64,000 nucleotides of DNA from Acidobacteriota bacterium (GTDB lineage: Bacteria; Acidobacteriota; Vicinamibacteria; Vicinamibacterales; SCN-69-37): the NCBI GenBank assembly GCA_005799825.1, contig SYFT01000004.1, positions 37,363 through 101,362 of the forward strand, in the 5' to 3' direction. The notes beneath the pieces were generated by a model. The model did no database searches and was not told the DNA's origin. It saw only the letters and a program-made list of their open reading frames with translations. Within the stretch, counting starts at the first letter, position 1. Every line of letters begins with the position of its first letter. This document shows, in pieces, positions 15,672-23,427 of this stretch. The position numbers and the translations under genes are program-made.

Positions 15672-16334
15672 ATGACTGAAATCACCGTCCGGCGTCTCGG
15701 TCGCGTCGACTACCAGGCCGGCCTCGATCTGCAGGCGGCACTGGTTGAAGACCGGCGCGCGGGGCGCATCGGCGACACGTTGTTGCTGCTTGAACATCCA
15801 CCAGTGATTACCCTCGGCGTCAAAACGCGCCTTGGTTCGAAACACATCATTGCGTCCGATGAGGAACTCACGCGGCAGCGCGTGACTGTTCACGAGACCG
15901 GCCGAGGCGGAGACGTGACGTATCACGGACCTGGGCAACTTGTCGGGTATCCCATCCTTGACCTGAAGCCAGACCGGTGCGACGTGCACAAGTACGTGCG
16001 TGACTTGGAGGAAGTCTTGATCCTCGCGCTTCGCGGGTTCGGCATCGAAGGCGGCCGTGTGAAGGGGCTGTCCGGTGTTTGGGTTGGCCCTGAGGGACAG
16101 GAGCGGAAGATCGCCGCCATCGGTGTTCGTATCAGCAGGTGGATTACGAGCCATGGCTTTGCGCTCAATGTGGCCACCGACCTTCGTCACTTTCAGCTCA
16201 TCGTTCCGTGTGGCATCGCGGACAAGGGTGTGACGTCGGTGGAAGAGGGACTCGGCCGACGGGTCCCGCTGGCGGAGATCGAGGACGCGATCGTGCGCGG
16301 GTGTGAAGTTGTGTTTGCCCCTACTCGCGCGTGA
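15672..16334 (+). CDS. lipB: Octanoyl-[acyl carrier protein]:protein N-octanoyltransferase LipB
   Basis: A 220-residue LipB that transfers octanoyl from ACP to the lipoyl-domain lysine, the first step of lipoate assembly. Signatures are GRGGDVTYHGPGQLVGYP (about residues 77-94), the conserved lysine K146 in ERKIAAIGV, TSHGFALNV and the catalytic cysteine C180 in IVPCGI. Length is typical. It sits directly behind E3 and E2, so the enzyme that modifies the E2 lipoyl lysine is encoded with its target. LipA is not in the window. The last 14 bp overlap the convergent malate-dehydrogenase-like gene. Confidence 0.93.
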   Translation: MTEITVRRLGRVDYQAGLDLQAALVEDRRAGRIGDTLLLLEHPPVITLGVKTRLGSKHIIASDEELTRQRVTVHETGRGGDVTYHGPGQLVGYPILDLKPDRCDVHKYVRDLEEVLILALRGFGIEGGRVKGLSGVWVGPEGQERKIAAIGVRISRWITSHGFALNVATDLRHFQLIVPCGIADKGVTSVEEGLGRRVPLAEIEDAIVRGCEVVFAPTRA

Positions 16335-17163
16335 GCGCGTTCATGAATTCCACGCGCTCCTGCGGGCTGAATGAGGGGCTGTGCCGCGCCAACACGCGCC
16401 CATTGCCCAGCGATACCTGGAGCAGGGCAGCGCGGCTGCGAGCGCCAAACTCCCGGTCAACGATCGTCACAGCCGGAATCTGGGCGCGGGTGCCAGAGAG
16501 GAGGCCCTCCACAACAGGCGCCGTCGCTGCGGCAATCGCGGAGGGGCCGGTCGGCCACAGGCCCTTGGTCTGCTGTGAAATCGCCACCAACCGATGCGCG
16601 GGGACCCGGTCGGTGATGAGGGCGCCGCCGATGGTGGCGCTGGACCATGCGATCACAAACGCGGGCGGCCGTCCGGCCACCGCAAGCGACACGTCCGCGC
16701 CCGAACCGTTCACTTCGAGCGCCACCAGTGCACGCGCGGCCCCGGCAACCGCGGCTGCCGCTGTGCCCAGGACGCGGTCGGCTGGTACGCCAAGTTCGCG
16801 GACGACCGCTTCCATCAGCCATGTCTGTTTAGGGCCGGCGAACACAAACGGCGCAGTTGCACCGGCGGTTACAAGTTGGCGCACCAGCGCCAGCCCGCGA
16901 TCGCCTTCCCACCCACCAGACTCATGGCTGTCGGCAATGACGATGACGCCGGCGCCGGCGGCGGCAAGGACATCGCCCTCACCCGAGATGCGGGTGTCGT
17001 AGCCCTCAACCGGACCAGACTGCCTGATGTCGAGCGCCTTGCCGGCAGCCACGGAAGCCGCAGCATCGATTAGGCAGACATCACGCACACGCGCGCGGCG
17101 CGCCAGTGTATGCGCCACGCTCGCACCGATCAGCCCGGCCCCGAGGATGGCAACAGTCGGCAT
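16321..17163 (-). CDS. Lactate/malate dehydrogenase-like protein lacking the catalytic motif
   Basis: A 280-residue protein. The first 80 residues (VAILGAGLIGASVAHTLA, then CLID and ALDI) match the NAD-binding half of lactate/malate dehydrogenases. The C-terminal half is short and lacks the expected catalytic histidine segment (GEHGDS-like) and the substrate-binding arginine loop, although Ala-rich sequence and DREFGARSR remain. Normal family length is about 310. It is therefore probably not a working malate dehydrogenase. It could be a diverged dehydrogenase or a regulatory or structural paralogue. A TACAAT box lies 9 nt upstream, and a mirror-image promoter drives the adjacent TSUP gene. 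Confidence 0.7.
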   Translation of the reverse strand: MPTVAILGAGLIGASVAHTLARRARVRDVCLIDAAASVAAGKALDIRQSGPVEGYDTRISGEGDVLAAAGAGVIVIADSHESGGWEGDRGLALVRQLVTAGATAPFVFAGPKQTWLMEAVVRELGVPADRVLGTAAAAVAGAARALVALEVNGSGADVSLAVAGRPPAFVIAWSSATIGGALITDRVPAHRLVAISQQTKGLWPTGPSAIAAATAPVVEGLLSGTRAQIPAVTIVDREFGARSRAALLQVSLGNGRVLARHSPSFSPQERVEFMNALTRE

Positions 17164-17172
17164 CGCGTCCTC

Positions 17173-17186
17173 ATTGTAGCTAGACT
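17173..17186. promoter_or_regulatory. Back-to-back -10 boxes of two divergent genes
   Basis: The minus strand reads TACAAT (17178-17173), 9 nt before the ATG at 17163. The plus strand reads TAGACT (17181-17186), exactly 6 nt before the GTG at 17193. The boxes are 2 bp apart in a 29-bp intergenic gap, so the two promoters must overlap. Confidence 0.5.
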
Positions 17187-17192
17187 ACCTGC

Positions 17193-17924
17193 GTGCTGGA
17201 ACACTCAACCACATGGCTCGCCATAGCGTTTTTTGTGGCGGCGGTGCTGTATTCGTCCGTCGGTCATGCCGGCGCGTCCGGCTATCTTGCGGGGATGGCG
17301 TTTGTCGGGATGGCCACGCCGATGATGCGGCCCACCGCCCTGGTGCTCAATCTTCTTGTCGCGTCCATTGCGACCATTCGGTTCTCCCGCGCGGGATTTT
17401 TCTCGTGGCCGTTGTTCTGGCCGTTCGCGCTGGGCTCTATCCCGCTGGCCTACATTGGTGGCGCAATTACATTGCCGGGGCACTGGTACCGGACGCTTGT
17501 GGGGCTCGTGCTTTGGACCGCCGCGCTGCGCTTGTGGCTGGATGTCCGCCTGGTCACGACTCACGCGCCGCCAAGGGTGGCGGCGGTGCTCTCCGGGTCG
17601 GCCATTGGGTTGCTTGCAGGGCTGACCGGTACCGGCGGTGGGGTATTCCTCAGTCCACTCCTGCTGTTCATGGGCTGGGCGCAAGCCCGCGAAACAGGCG
17701 GTGTCTCGGCGGCATTCATTCTGGTGAACTCCCTGGCCGGACTCGCGGGCAATCCGGCGAGTCTCGGTAACCTGCCTCCAGAGTTGCCACTGTGGGGCGG
17801 GGCCGTGTTTGTCGGCGGACTCATTGGAGCGGAACTTGGCAGCCGACGAATCGGCACGCCGGCGTTCCGGCGTCTCCTCGGGCTCGTACTCCTCATCGCA
17901 GGCGCAAAGTTGGTGTTCTCATGA
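17193..17924 (+). CDS. TauE/SafE (TSUP) family membrane permease
   Basis: A 243-residue protein with about seven or eight hydrophobic segments. TSUP landmarks are SSVGHAGASGYLAGMAF near residue 22 and GSAIGLLAGLTGTGGGVFLSPLLL near residue 135. It probably moves small organosulfur or organic anions. It differs clearly from the other TSUP protein at 5834. The start is GTG 17193 behind a TAGACT box. Its stop overlaps the GNAT start (ATGA at 17921), and that gene overlaps a MOSC gene in the same way, so the three form a coupled operon. Confidence 0.85.
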   Translation: MLEHSTTWLAIAFFVAAVLYSSVGHAGASGYLAGMAFVGMATPMMRPTALVLNLLVASIATIRFSRAGFFSWPLFWPFALGSIPLAYIGGAITLPGHWYRTLVGLVLWTAALRLWLDVRLVTTHAPPRVAAVLSGSAIGLLAGLTGTGGGVFLSPLLLFMGWAQARETGGVSAAFILVNSLAGLAGNPASLGNLPPELPLWGGAVFVGGLIGAELGSRRIGTPAFRRLLGLVLLIAGAKLVFS

Positions 17925-18346
17925 TCACGTATCGCGTTGGCAACAACATTCCGGTGGACGAGGTCAAAGCGTTGTACGAGGCATCCACGCTCGGCCAGCG
18001 CCGGCCGATTGATGATCCAGGTACTCTCGAAGCGATGATGCAGAACGCCAATTTGGTGGTGACGGCGTGGGACGCCGATGAACTTGTCGGCATCTCGCGG
18101 ACGTTGACCGACTTCGTCTACGTCGGCTATCTGTCGGACCTCGCAGTTCACGAACGGTGTCAGCGCCAGGGCATCGGCATCGGCCTGATCGAAAGGACCC
18201 GCGCCGCAATGGGGCCGAAGTCGAAGCTGATCCTGCTCGCGGCTCCAGCCGCCGTTGACTACTACCCCCGCATCGGCTTCACGCACCACCCGCAGGCGTG
18301 GATCCTCTCGGCCACGGACCCCTTTCCCACGAGCGCCTCGTCATGA
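17921..18346 (+). CDS. GNAT-family N-acetyltransferase
   Basis: A 141-residue single-domain acetyltransferase. The acetyl-CoA-binding motif A is visible as VHERCQRQGIGIGLIERT (about residues 76-93), preceded by YVGYLSDLAV and followed by VDYYPRIGF, the usual C-terminal landmark. It transfers acetyl from acetyl-CoA to an amine, but the substrate cannot be told. It is coupled by ATGA overlaps to the TSUP permease upstream and the MOSC protein downstream, an unusual trio that may share a sulfur or amine substrate. That link is inferred from context. Confidence 0.82.
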   Translation: MITYRVGNNIPVDEVKALYEASTLGQRRPIDDPGTLEAMMQNANLVVTAWDADELVGISRTLTDFVYVGYLSDLAVHERCQRQGIGIGLIERTRAAMGPKSKLILLAAPAAVDYYPRIGFTHHPQAWILSATDPFPTSASS

Positions 18347-18930
18347 CCTGTGCCATCACTGACCGCCCGGAACCTCAGGCCCTTGAAACCCTGTCGGCGA
18401 AGTTGCCGCACATTCAACAGTCACCCAAGGTTGAGGGCGTACTGGCGTTGATTGTCCGGCGGCCCCAGGTTGACGCGCGTGAAGTGCTGCCTGAAGGCGA
18501 GCTGAATCTGCTCGAAGGATTGGCCGGCGACACATGGAACAAGCGGAGAAGTTCGCGAACACCCGACGGATCGCCGCACCCGGACATGCAGCTCAACCTG
18601 ATGAACGTGCGCGTGATTGAAGCGATTGCTGGAAAGATCAAGCGATGGCCGCTTGCCGGCGATCAGCTTTACGTCGATCTCGACTTGAGCCAGGCCAACA
18701 TTCCGCCGGGCACACGGTTGTCGATCGGCGATGCCGTCATCGAAATCACGCCGCAGCCCCACACGGGGTGCACCAAGTTCGCGGCGCGCTTTGGCAGAGA
18801 TGCGCTCAAGTTCGTCAACTCACCAGAGGGCAGGATGCTCGGCCTTCGAGGCGTGAACGCGAAAGTGATTCAGCCCGGGCGTCTCAAGGTGTGGGATTCG
18901 GTCCGCAAGCTGGTCAACTGCGACTCGTAA
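18343..18930 (+). CDS. MOSC-domain protein
   Basis: A 195-residue protein with a MOSC (molybdenum cofactor sulfurase C-terminal) beta-domain. Diagnostic features are the LAGDQLYVDLDLSQANIPPGTRL stretch near residues 103-125 and PHTGCTKFAARFG near 141, with the conserved cysteine in the position thought to carry sulfur or contact molybdopterin. Stand-alone MOSC proteins are linked to metal-sulfur cofactor handling and detoxification by N-reduction. ATG 18343 is chosen over upstream starts because it overlaps the GNAT stop. It ends 3 bp from the convergent SRPBCC gene. Confidence 0.82.
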   Translation: MTCAITDRPEPQALETLSAKLPHIQQSPKVEGVLALIVRRPQVDAREVLPEGELNLLEGLAGDTWNKRRSSRTPDGSPHPDMQLNLMNVRVIEAIAGKIKRWPLAGDQLYVDLDLSQANIPPGTRLSIGDAVIEITPQPHTGCTKFAARFGRDALKFVNSPEGRMLGLRGVNAKVIQPGRLKVWDSVRKLVNCDS

Positions 18931-18933
18931 CGG

Positions 18934-19374
18934 CTAAGAACAGTGCCGTCGCGTCACAGCGTGGCGATGGGCGAACATCTGACGCAGCCCGAGTTTCACC
19001 GCCCAGCCGAGCAGAGCATTCATGACCGAGCCCCCAGGCAACGCGAATGTTACGCGGTCTGTGAGTCGGCAGCGGCCGCCCTCGTCCAGAAATTCATGGC
19101 GGTGGTTCCAGAGCGCGAAGGGGCCGCTGGCTTGCTCATCCACGAATAGTGCGTCCTGTACAAACGACGTATGATGCGCCACCCAGGTGATTGGGCCAAT
19201 TCTCAGAACGACCTGGGCACCGGTGCGAATGCCCCCGGTTCGTGAGCTGACGCGCACAGGGGGAAACGCGGGCGACAGCAGCGCCAATGCGTCTTCCCGG
19301 TCGTGAAAGGCGAACACCACTGACACAGGCGCGTTGATCAGGCTGCTCTTCACAAAGGTTGGCACACCTGCCAT
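18934..19374 (-). CDS. SRPBCC-family (polyketide cyclase/START-like) protein
   Basis: A 146-residue protein with the layout of the SRPBCC fold: an N-terminal strand FVKSSLINAPVSVVFAFHDR, a central beta-sheet with TWVAHHTSF and GPFALWNHRHEF, and a long C-terminal helix (MNALLGWAVKLGLRQMF). The phrase FALWNHRHEF and a following GG...LTDRVTF are typical of the ligand-binding protein subgroup of unknown function. ATG 19374 is preferred over a start at 19389, which would overlap the divergent SDR start at 19384. The two genes share an extremely short upstream region. Confidence 0.75.
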   Translation of the reverse strand: MAGVPTFVKSSLINAPVSVVFAFHDREDALALLSPAFPPVRVSSRTGGIRTGAQVVLRIGPITWVAHHTSFVQDALFVDEQASGPFALWNHRHEFLDEGGRCRLTDRVTFALPGGSVMNALLGWAVKLGLRQMFAHRHAVTRRHCS

Positions 19375-19383
19375 GGTAGACCC

Positions 19384-20094
19384 ATGCACACTGCAATTGT
19401 CACCGGTGGAACAAAAGGAATTGGCTACGGCATTGCGGAGGCACTGCTTGCCGCGGGCGGCTGCGTAATGATCACTGGCAGGAATGCTGCCGGTGTGGCG
19501 GATGCTGTGGGGAGGTTGGGTGCCGGCGCCGGAAAGAGCACTCGCGTGAGCGGCCGGGCGGTGGATGTGCGCGACCGCGCGGCGGTTGACGCGATGGTTG
19601 CTGAGGCCGTCAGGCAGTTCGGTTCACTGAACACGCTCGTCAATAACGCCGGCGTCGGGCTGTTCACCGCGGTGGAGCAGACGACGGACGAAGACTGGGC
19701 CCGCGTCATCGAGACGAATCTTACGGGGGTGTTCTACTGTTCCCGAGCCGCGATCCCCGCCTTGAGGCAGGCTGGCGGCGGATGGATGATCAACATCGCG
19801 AGCCTGGCGGGCCGCAACTATTTCGCGAATGCATCGGCCTACTGCGCATCGAAGGCGGGCCTGGTGGCGTTTAGTGAGGCGCTCATGCTTGAGGTGAGAA
19901 ACGACAACATTCGGGTGAGCGTGGTGATGCCTGGCTCGGTGGCCACGGACTTCACGGGGCCGTCGGGAAAACACGACGACGAGTCGTGGAAGCTCACGCC
20001 TGCCGACATCGCCGAAGTCGTGATGGACCTGCTTCGCCACCCTTCGCGGAGCCTGCCGAGCAAGGTCGAGATCCGCCCGGCGCGGACCAAGTAG
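19384..20094 (+). CDS. Short-chain dehydrogenase/reductase (SDR)
   Basis: A 236-residue classical SDR. It has the cofactor motif TGGTKGIGYGI (residues 7-17), NNAG near 86, and the catalytic Ser plus Tyr-x-x-x-Lys in IASLAGRNYFANASAYCASK (about residues 138-157). It oxidises or reduces an alcohol/ketone with NAD(P)H. Substrate is unknown. Its TAG stop is formed by the first three bases of the large inverted repeat at 20092, which also supplies the stop of the convergent MFS gene. Confidence 0.87.
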   Translation: MHTAIVTGGTKGIGYGIAEALLAAGGCVMITGRNAAGVADAVGRLGAGAGKSTRVSGRAVDVRDRAAVDAMVAEAVRQFGSLNTLVNNAGVGLFTAVEQTTDEDWARVIETNLTGVFYCSRAAIPALRQAGGGWMINIASLAGRNYFANASAYCASKAGLVAFSEALMLEVRNDNIRVSVVMPGSVATDFTGPSGKHDDESWKLTPADIAEVVMDLLRHPSRSLPSKVEIRPARTK

Positions 20095-20211
20095 GGGGAC
20101 GGGTGTGTTTTCCACAGAAACGCGGGAAATGGGGACAGGTCTCGGTTGAAAGGGGGGCCGAGACCTGTCCCCATTTCCCGCGTTTCTGTGGAAAATACAC
20201 CCGTCCCCCTA
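20092..20211. repeat. Large inverted repeat, family AGGGGGACGGGTGT, doubling as stop codons and terminator
   Basis: Arms of 54 bp with one mismatch (20092-20145 and 20158-20211) enclose a 12-nt loop. The ends read TAGGGGGACGGGTGT and its complement, and the inner arm carries GGGGACAGGTCTCGG. Each end supplies TAG, the stop codon of the SDR on the plus strand and of the MFS gene on the minus strand. The outer 14 bp recur at both ends of the inverted repeat at 45820-45895, with a different interior. Confidence 0.9.
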
Positions 20212-21423
20212 GCGATGGGAAGGCCGAGGCGCCAGTGCCCAGATAAGGGCCGGCACCCAGAGGCCCAGGCCGACGATCGCGGCCAGCAGGCGTGGATCGA
20301 CATGCCACAGGTCCAGCGCCACCGCCGTCGAATACGCCACCGCCGACTGCACCAGCGCCATCACGATGAGTTCTGCCGAGAACACGCGGCCGCGGAACGC
20401 GTCGGGCACGCGCATTTGCAGCAACACATTGCTCGCCACCCACAACATCGACCCGAAAACATGTGCGGCAATGACAATAGCCGCGGCGAACCAGATCGTC
20501 GGCACAATTGCCAGCGCCGCGTAACAGGCGCCGGCCACGAAATACGCCGGCGCTATCAGGCGGATCAGATTGCCCTGCCTCGCCGCAATCAGACTGATGA
20601 TGAGTGAGCCGGCAAAGGCGCCAATGCCTCGCGCGGCGAACAAGATGCCAATGCCCGCATCGCTCGAGTCACCGATGCGAAAAATCCTGTCGCCAAAGAC
20701 CGTGAGCAGCAGGAGCGCGCCGCCCACAATGGCCCACCCGCCCTTGATGAGTGCGATTCGAGCCACATCGCCGTGGCGACGCATGTAGGACAGGCCATCC
20801 ATAACCCCCTGAAGGCCGAGCGTCGCCCGTTCGGACGCCTCCCTGGCAGGCACACGCATCCGCCAGAGGAACACGGCCGATGTGAAGAACGACAGCGCGT
20901 TGATGACAAAGGCCGCGTCGCGGCCGAGCAGCACGGTCACGCCGCCGCCGAGCGACGCGCCTATCGCCAGCATCGCCGACCAGGTGCCCGTCGAGATGGC
21001 GTTGGCCGCCACAAGCTGCTCGCGCGGCACGATCGACGGCACGGTGGCCGAACGCGCCGGCTCGAAGAAACCCGAACACGCCACCATCACGCCGGTCACG
21101 ACGTACGCGAGCCACACAGTGTCGGAAGACCGGACCAGGATTAGGCCGAGCACCGCCGCGCCTCTGACGAGGTCTGCAGCGATCATGATGCGCCTCCGAT
21201 CGAAGCGGTCCACAATCACTCCGGAGATGGGTCCTACAATCGCGACTGGCAGCAACTGCATCACCATCATGCCGGCCACGGCCGTGGCCGAACCCGTGAG
21301 TTCGAAGAGCAGCGCGTAGAGGGCGACGACGTTGAACCAGTCACCGAGCTGGCTGACGATTTGTCCGAACCAGAGCAGGCGGAAGTTGCGATTGTCCCTG
21401 ACGAGGGTGAGCAGAGTGCGCAT
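20209..21423 (-). CDS. MFS transporter (MFS_3/EntS-like)
   Basis: A 404-residue protein with about twelve membrane helices. The N-terminus (RDNRNFRLLWFGQIVSQLGDWFN) and the TM2-3 loop GVIVDRFDRRRIMI (motif A, DRxxRR) are typical of MFS_3 family exporters such as EntS-like siderophore or drug exporters. It sits 18 bp after the stop of the dehydratase-like gene on the same strand and is probably cotranscribed with it. The transported compound is unknown. The terminal TAG lies in the large inverted repeat. Confidence 0.85.
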   Translation of the reverse strand: MRTLLTLVRDNRNFRLLWFGQIVSQLGDWFNVVALYALLFELTGSATAVAGMMVMQLLPVAIVGPISGVIVDRFDRRRIMIAADLVRGAAVLGLILVRSSDTVWLAYVVTGVMVACSGFFEPARSATVPSIVPREQLVAANAISTGTWSAMLAIGASLGGGVTVLLGRDAAFVINALSFFTSAVFLWRMRVPAREASERATLGLQGVMDGLSYMRRHGDVARIALIKGGWAIVGGALLLLTVFGDRIFRIGDSSDAGIGILFAARGIGAFAGSLIISLIAARQGNLIRLIAPAYFVAGACYAALAIVPTIWFAAAIVIAAHVFGSMLWVASNVLLQMRVPDAFRGRVFSAELIVMALVQSAVAYSTAVALDLWHVDPRLLAAIVGLGLWVPALIWALAPRPSHR

Positions 21424-21441
21424 GGGGGCAGCTGGCGCGTA

Positions 21442-22437
21442 CTAGAGAATCCGCCTCAGGACGGCTTCATCCACGTTCCGACCTGTCAGCATCACCCCGA
21501 CGGGACCTCCGCCCAGGTCGAGACCGCCCTGCAGCAGGGCCGCAACTGCCGCCGCTCCCGCGCCTTCAGAGACCAGCCGTTCGCGGTAGATGAGGCAGCG
21601 CATGGCGGTCTCGAGCGACGACTCTGTCACGAGCGCGACGGCGTCAACCAGATCGCGCACCAGATTGAACGTCTGACTTGCGCGCTCGAGATTGCCCGCA
21701 AGGCCGTCTGCCAGCGTGGGTTCCACCTTGACGGTCGTGATCTCACCGGTCGCAAGCGCCGCTGTGAACACGGGCGAACTCTCTGCCTCGGCGCCGATGA
21801 CACGTACGTCGCTCTGGTGACCGCGCGCGACCAGCGCGGCCCCGGCAAGAAGGCCTCCTCCGCCAAGCGGCGCGATGATGGCTGTGAGCGAGGGTTCGTC
21901 GTCGAGCATCTCAAGCGCCACGGTGCCCGCACCTGCGATCACGTCCGGGTGGTTATACGGCGAGATGTATGACGCGCCGGTCTGGGCGGCGTCAGCGCAG
22001 GCGGCAGTTTCGGCCGCATCGTAGTCGGCGGCCTCCACCAGTTCGGCGCCATACGACAGTAGGGCGTTGCGCTTGGCCGCTGGTGCACTCACAGACAGGT
22101 GCACGCGGAGTCGCAGGCCGAAGTGCTGCACCGCAATGGCCATCGCCGTGCCATGGTTGCCCGCCGACGCCGTCACGACCGTCGTGACATCCGGGCGCTC
22201 GGTATGAAGCAACTGCAGTGCGTTGAGCGCGCCCCTGATCTTGAACGACGCGCCCGGTTGAACAGTTTCGACCTTGAGCCATACGTCTGCCTTCACCCGG
22301 TCCGACAACCATGCCGACCTGAGCATCGGAGATCGGCAGACGCGGCCCGACCCGCTCATGCGTATGCCCGCCAGGCGCCGTGCCGCCGCTTCAACGTCGG
22401 CTCGTGTGGGGACGCGGACTCCGGGATAATGGGACAT
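21442..22437 (-). CDS. Threonine/serine dehydratase-like PLP enzyme
   Basis: A 331-residue fold-type II PLP enzyme. The PLP lysine is in ASFKIRGALNAL (about residue 67), SAGNHGTAMA forms the substrate asparagine loop, and GGGGLLAG binds the phosphate. It resembles catabolic threonine dehydratase or serine racemase, which deaminate threonine/serine or racemise serine. No C-terminal ACT regulatory domain is present, so it is not the classical feedback-regulated IlvA. A CATAAT -10 candidate lies 9 nt before the ATG. It is divergent from the MBL hydrolase and likely cotranscribed with the downstream MFS exporter. Confidence 0.83.
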   Translation of the reverse strand: MSHYPGVRVPTRADVEAAARRLAGIRMSGSGRVCRSPMLRSAWLSDRVKADVWLKVETVQPGASFKIRGALNALQLLHTERPDVTTVVTASAGNHGTAMAIAVQHFGLRLRVHLSVSAPAAKRNALLSYGAELVEAADYDAAETAACADAAQTGASYISPYNHPDVIAGAGTVALEMLDDEPSLTAIIAPLGGGGLLAGAALVARGHQSDVRVIGAEAESSPVFTAALATGEITTVKVEPTLADGLAGNLERASQTFNLVRDLVDAVALVTESSLETAMRCLIYRERLVSEGAGAAAVAALLQGGLDLGGGPVGVMLTGRNVDEAVLRRIL

Positions 22438-22449
22438 CGGTCATCGATT

Positions 22450-23097
22450 ATGCATGTGTGGACAACCTCGGCGCCCCCCTTCTACAAGAACGGCTACGTC
22501 GTAGCCTGCGAACGCACCCGCCACGCCATCGTCATCGACCCGGGTGATGACGTAGCAGAGCAACTGGCGGTGGTGAAGCGAGAGGGCGTATCGGTCACGA
22601 TGATTCTGCTGACCCATGCGCATCTTGACCACGTCACCGGCGTTGGCGCCGCGAAGGCCGCGCTCGGCGTGCCGGTGTGGCTCCACAGCGACGACCTGTT
22701 CCTCTATGAACGCGCGGCCGAGCAGGGGCGGATGTTCGGGTTGCATCTGAACCCCCAGCCTAAACCTGACCGGTTCTACGTGGAAGGCGAGTCACTGACC
22801 TTTGGCGATTACGTGGTGGACATCAGGCACACGCCAGGCCACTGCCCAGGGGGTGTTTGCCTGGCGATTGGCAAGGCCGGCCAGGACGGCCGTGAGCTGT
22901 TTGTGGGCGACACGCTGTTTGCCGGGTCGATCGGCCGGACCGATCTGCCAGGCGGCGATCTGGACACGCTGCTCTTTTCAATCCGCAACGAGTTGTTTGT
23001 GTATCCCGACGCAACGCTGGTGCACTCCGGCCACGGTCCGGACACGACGATTGGCGAGGAACGCAGAGGGAATCCGTTCCTGCATTCGGGACAATAG
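22450..23097 (+). CDS. MBL-fold hydrolase, glyoxalase II-like
   Basis: A 215-residue metallo-beta-lactamase-fold protein. It has the metal-binding THAHLDH motif (about residue 56), HTPGHCPGG near 128, GDTLFAGSIGRTD near 152 and a terminal SGHGPDTTIGEE. This combination is typical of GloB-like hydrolases acting on thioesters such as S-lactoyl conjugates. The frame extends upstream to 22099, but that region lies inside the opposing PLP gene. ATG 22450 gives the normal N-terminus. It ends 14 bp before the convergent FHA gene. Confidence 0.87.
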   Translation: MHVWTTSAPPFYKNGYVVACERTRHAIVIDPGDDVAEQLAVVKREGVSVTMILLTHAHLDHVTGVGAAKAALGVPVWLHSDDLFLYERAAEQGRMFGLHLNPQPKPDRFYVEGESLTFGDYVVDIRHTPGHCPGGVCLAIGKAGQDGRELFVGDTLFAGSIGRTDLPGGDLDTLLFSIRNELFVYPDATLVHSGHGPDTTIGEERRGNPFLHSGQ

Positions 23098-23111
23098 GGG
23101 GACCCAACCCC

Positions 23112-23405
23112 TTAGCCTTCCGTCACGGTGAAAGACACGCGGCCGACGCCGAGGACGTCGTTGGGGCGGAGGACGGCGCGCGCTGTCGGCGTGCCGTTCA
23201 CGGATGTGCCGTTCGTGCTGCCAAGGTCTTCCATCACCAGTTGCCCGGATGCGTCAGCGGTGAGCCGGCAGTGCACGCGGGAAACGAGCGGCGCTTCGAA
23301 CACAAAGTCTGCGTGGGCGCCGCGACCAATGGTGCGCGCCGTGCCAGGGGTGAGCCGCAACAGCCGCGGCGTTTCGTCGTTGCTTTGGAGAATCCAGCCA
23401 GCCAT
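23112..23405 (-). CDS. Stand-alone FHA-domain protein
   Basis: A 97-residue protein consisting almost only of a forkhead-associated domain, which binds phosphothreonine peptides. Conserved residues are visible: TIGRG (about 26-30), SRVHCRL (42-48) and the STNGTSVNG motif (63-71). It lies 22 bp after the stop of the exported alpha/beta hydrolase on the same strand, so they are probably cotranscribed. The partner phosphoprotein or kinase is not in this window. Confidence 0.88.
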   Translation of the reverse strand: MAGWILQSNDETPRLLRLTPGTARTIGRGAHADFVFEAPLVSRVHCRLTADASGQLVMEDLGSTNGTSVNGTPTARAVLRPNDVLGVGRVSFTVTEG

Positions 23406-23427
23406 GGCGCTCGAGTGTAGACGAAAA

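Noticed and set aside
20092-20211. Complete insertion sequence
   Set aside because: The element is only 120 bp, has no coding capacity and no target-site duplication could be identified; it is better called a non-autonomous palindrome.
22099-22449. In-frame extension of the MBL hydrolase to 22099
   Set aside because: The extra 117 residues lie inside the opposing PLP enzyme gene and have no homology; ATG 22450 gives a normal N-terminus.
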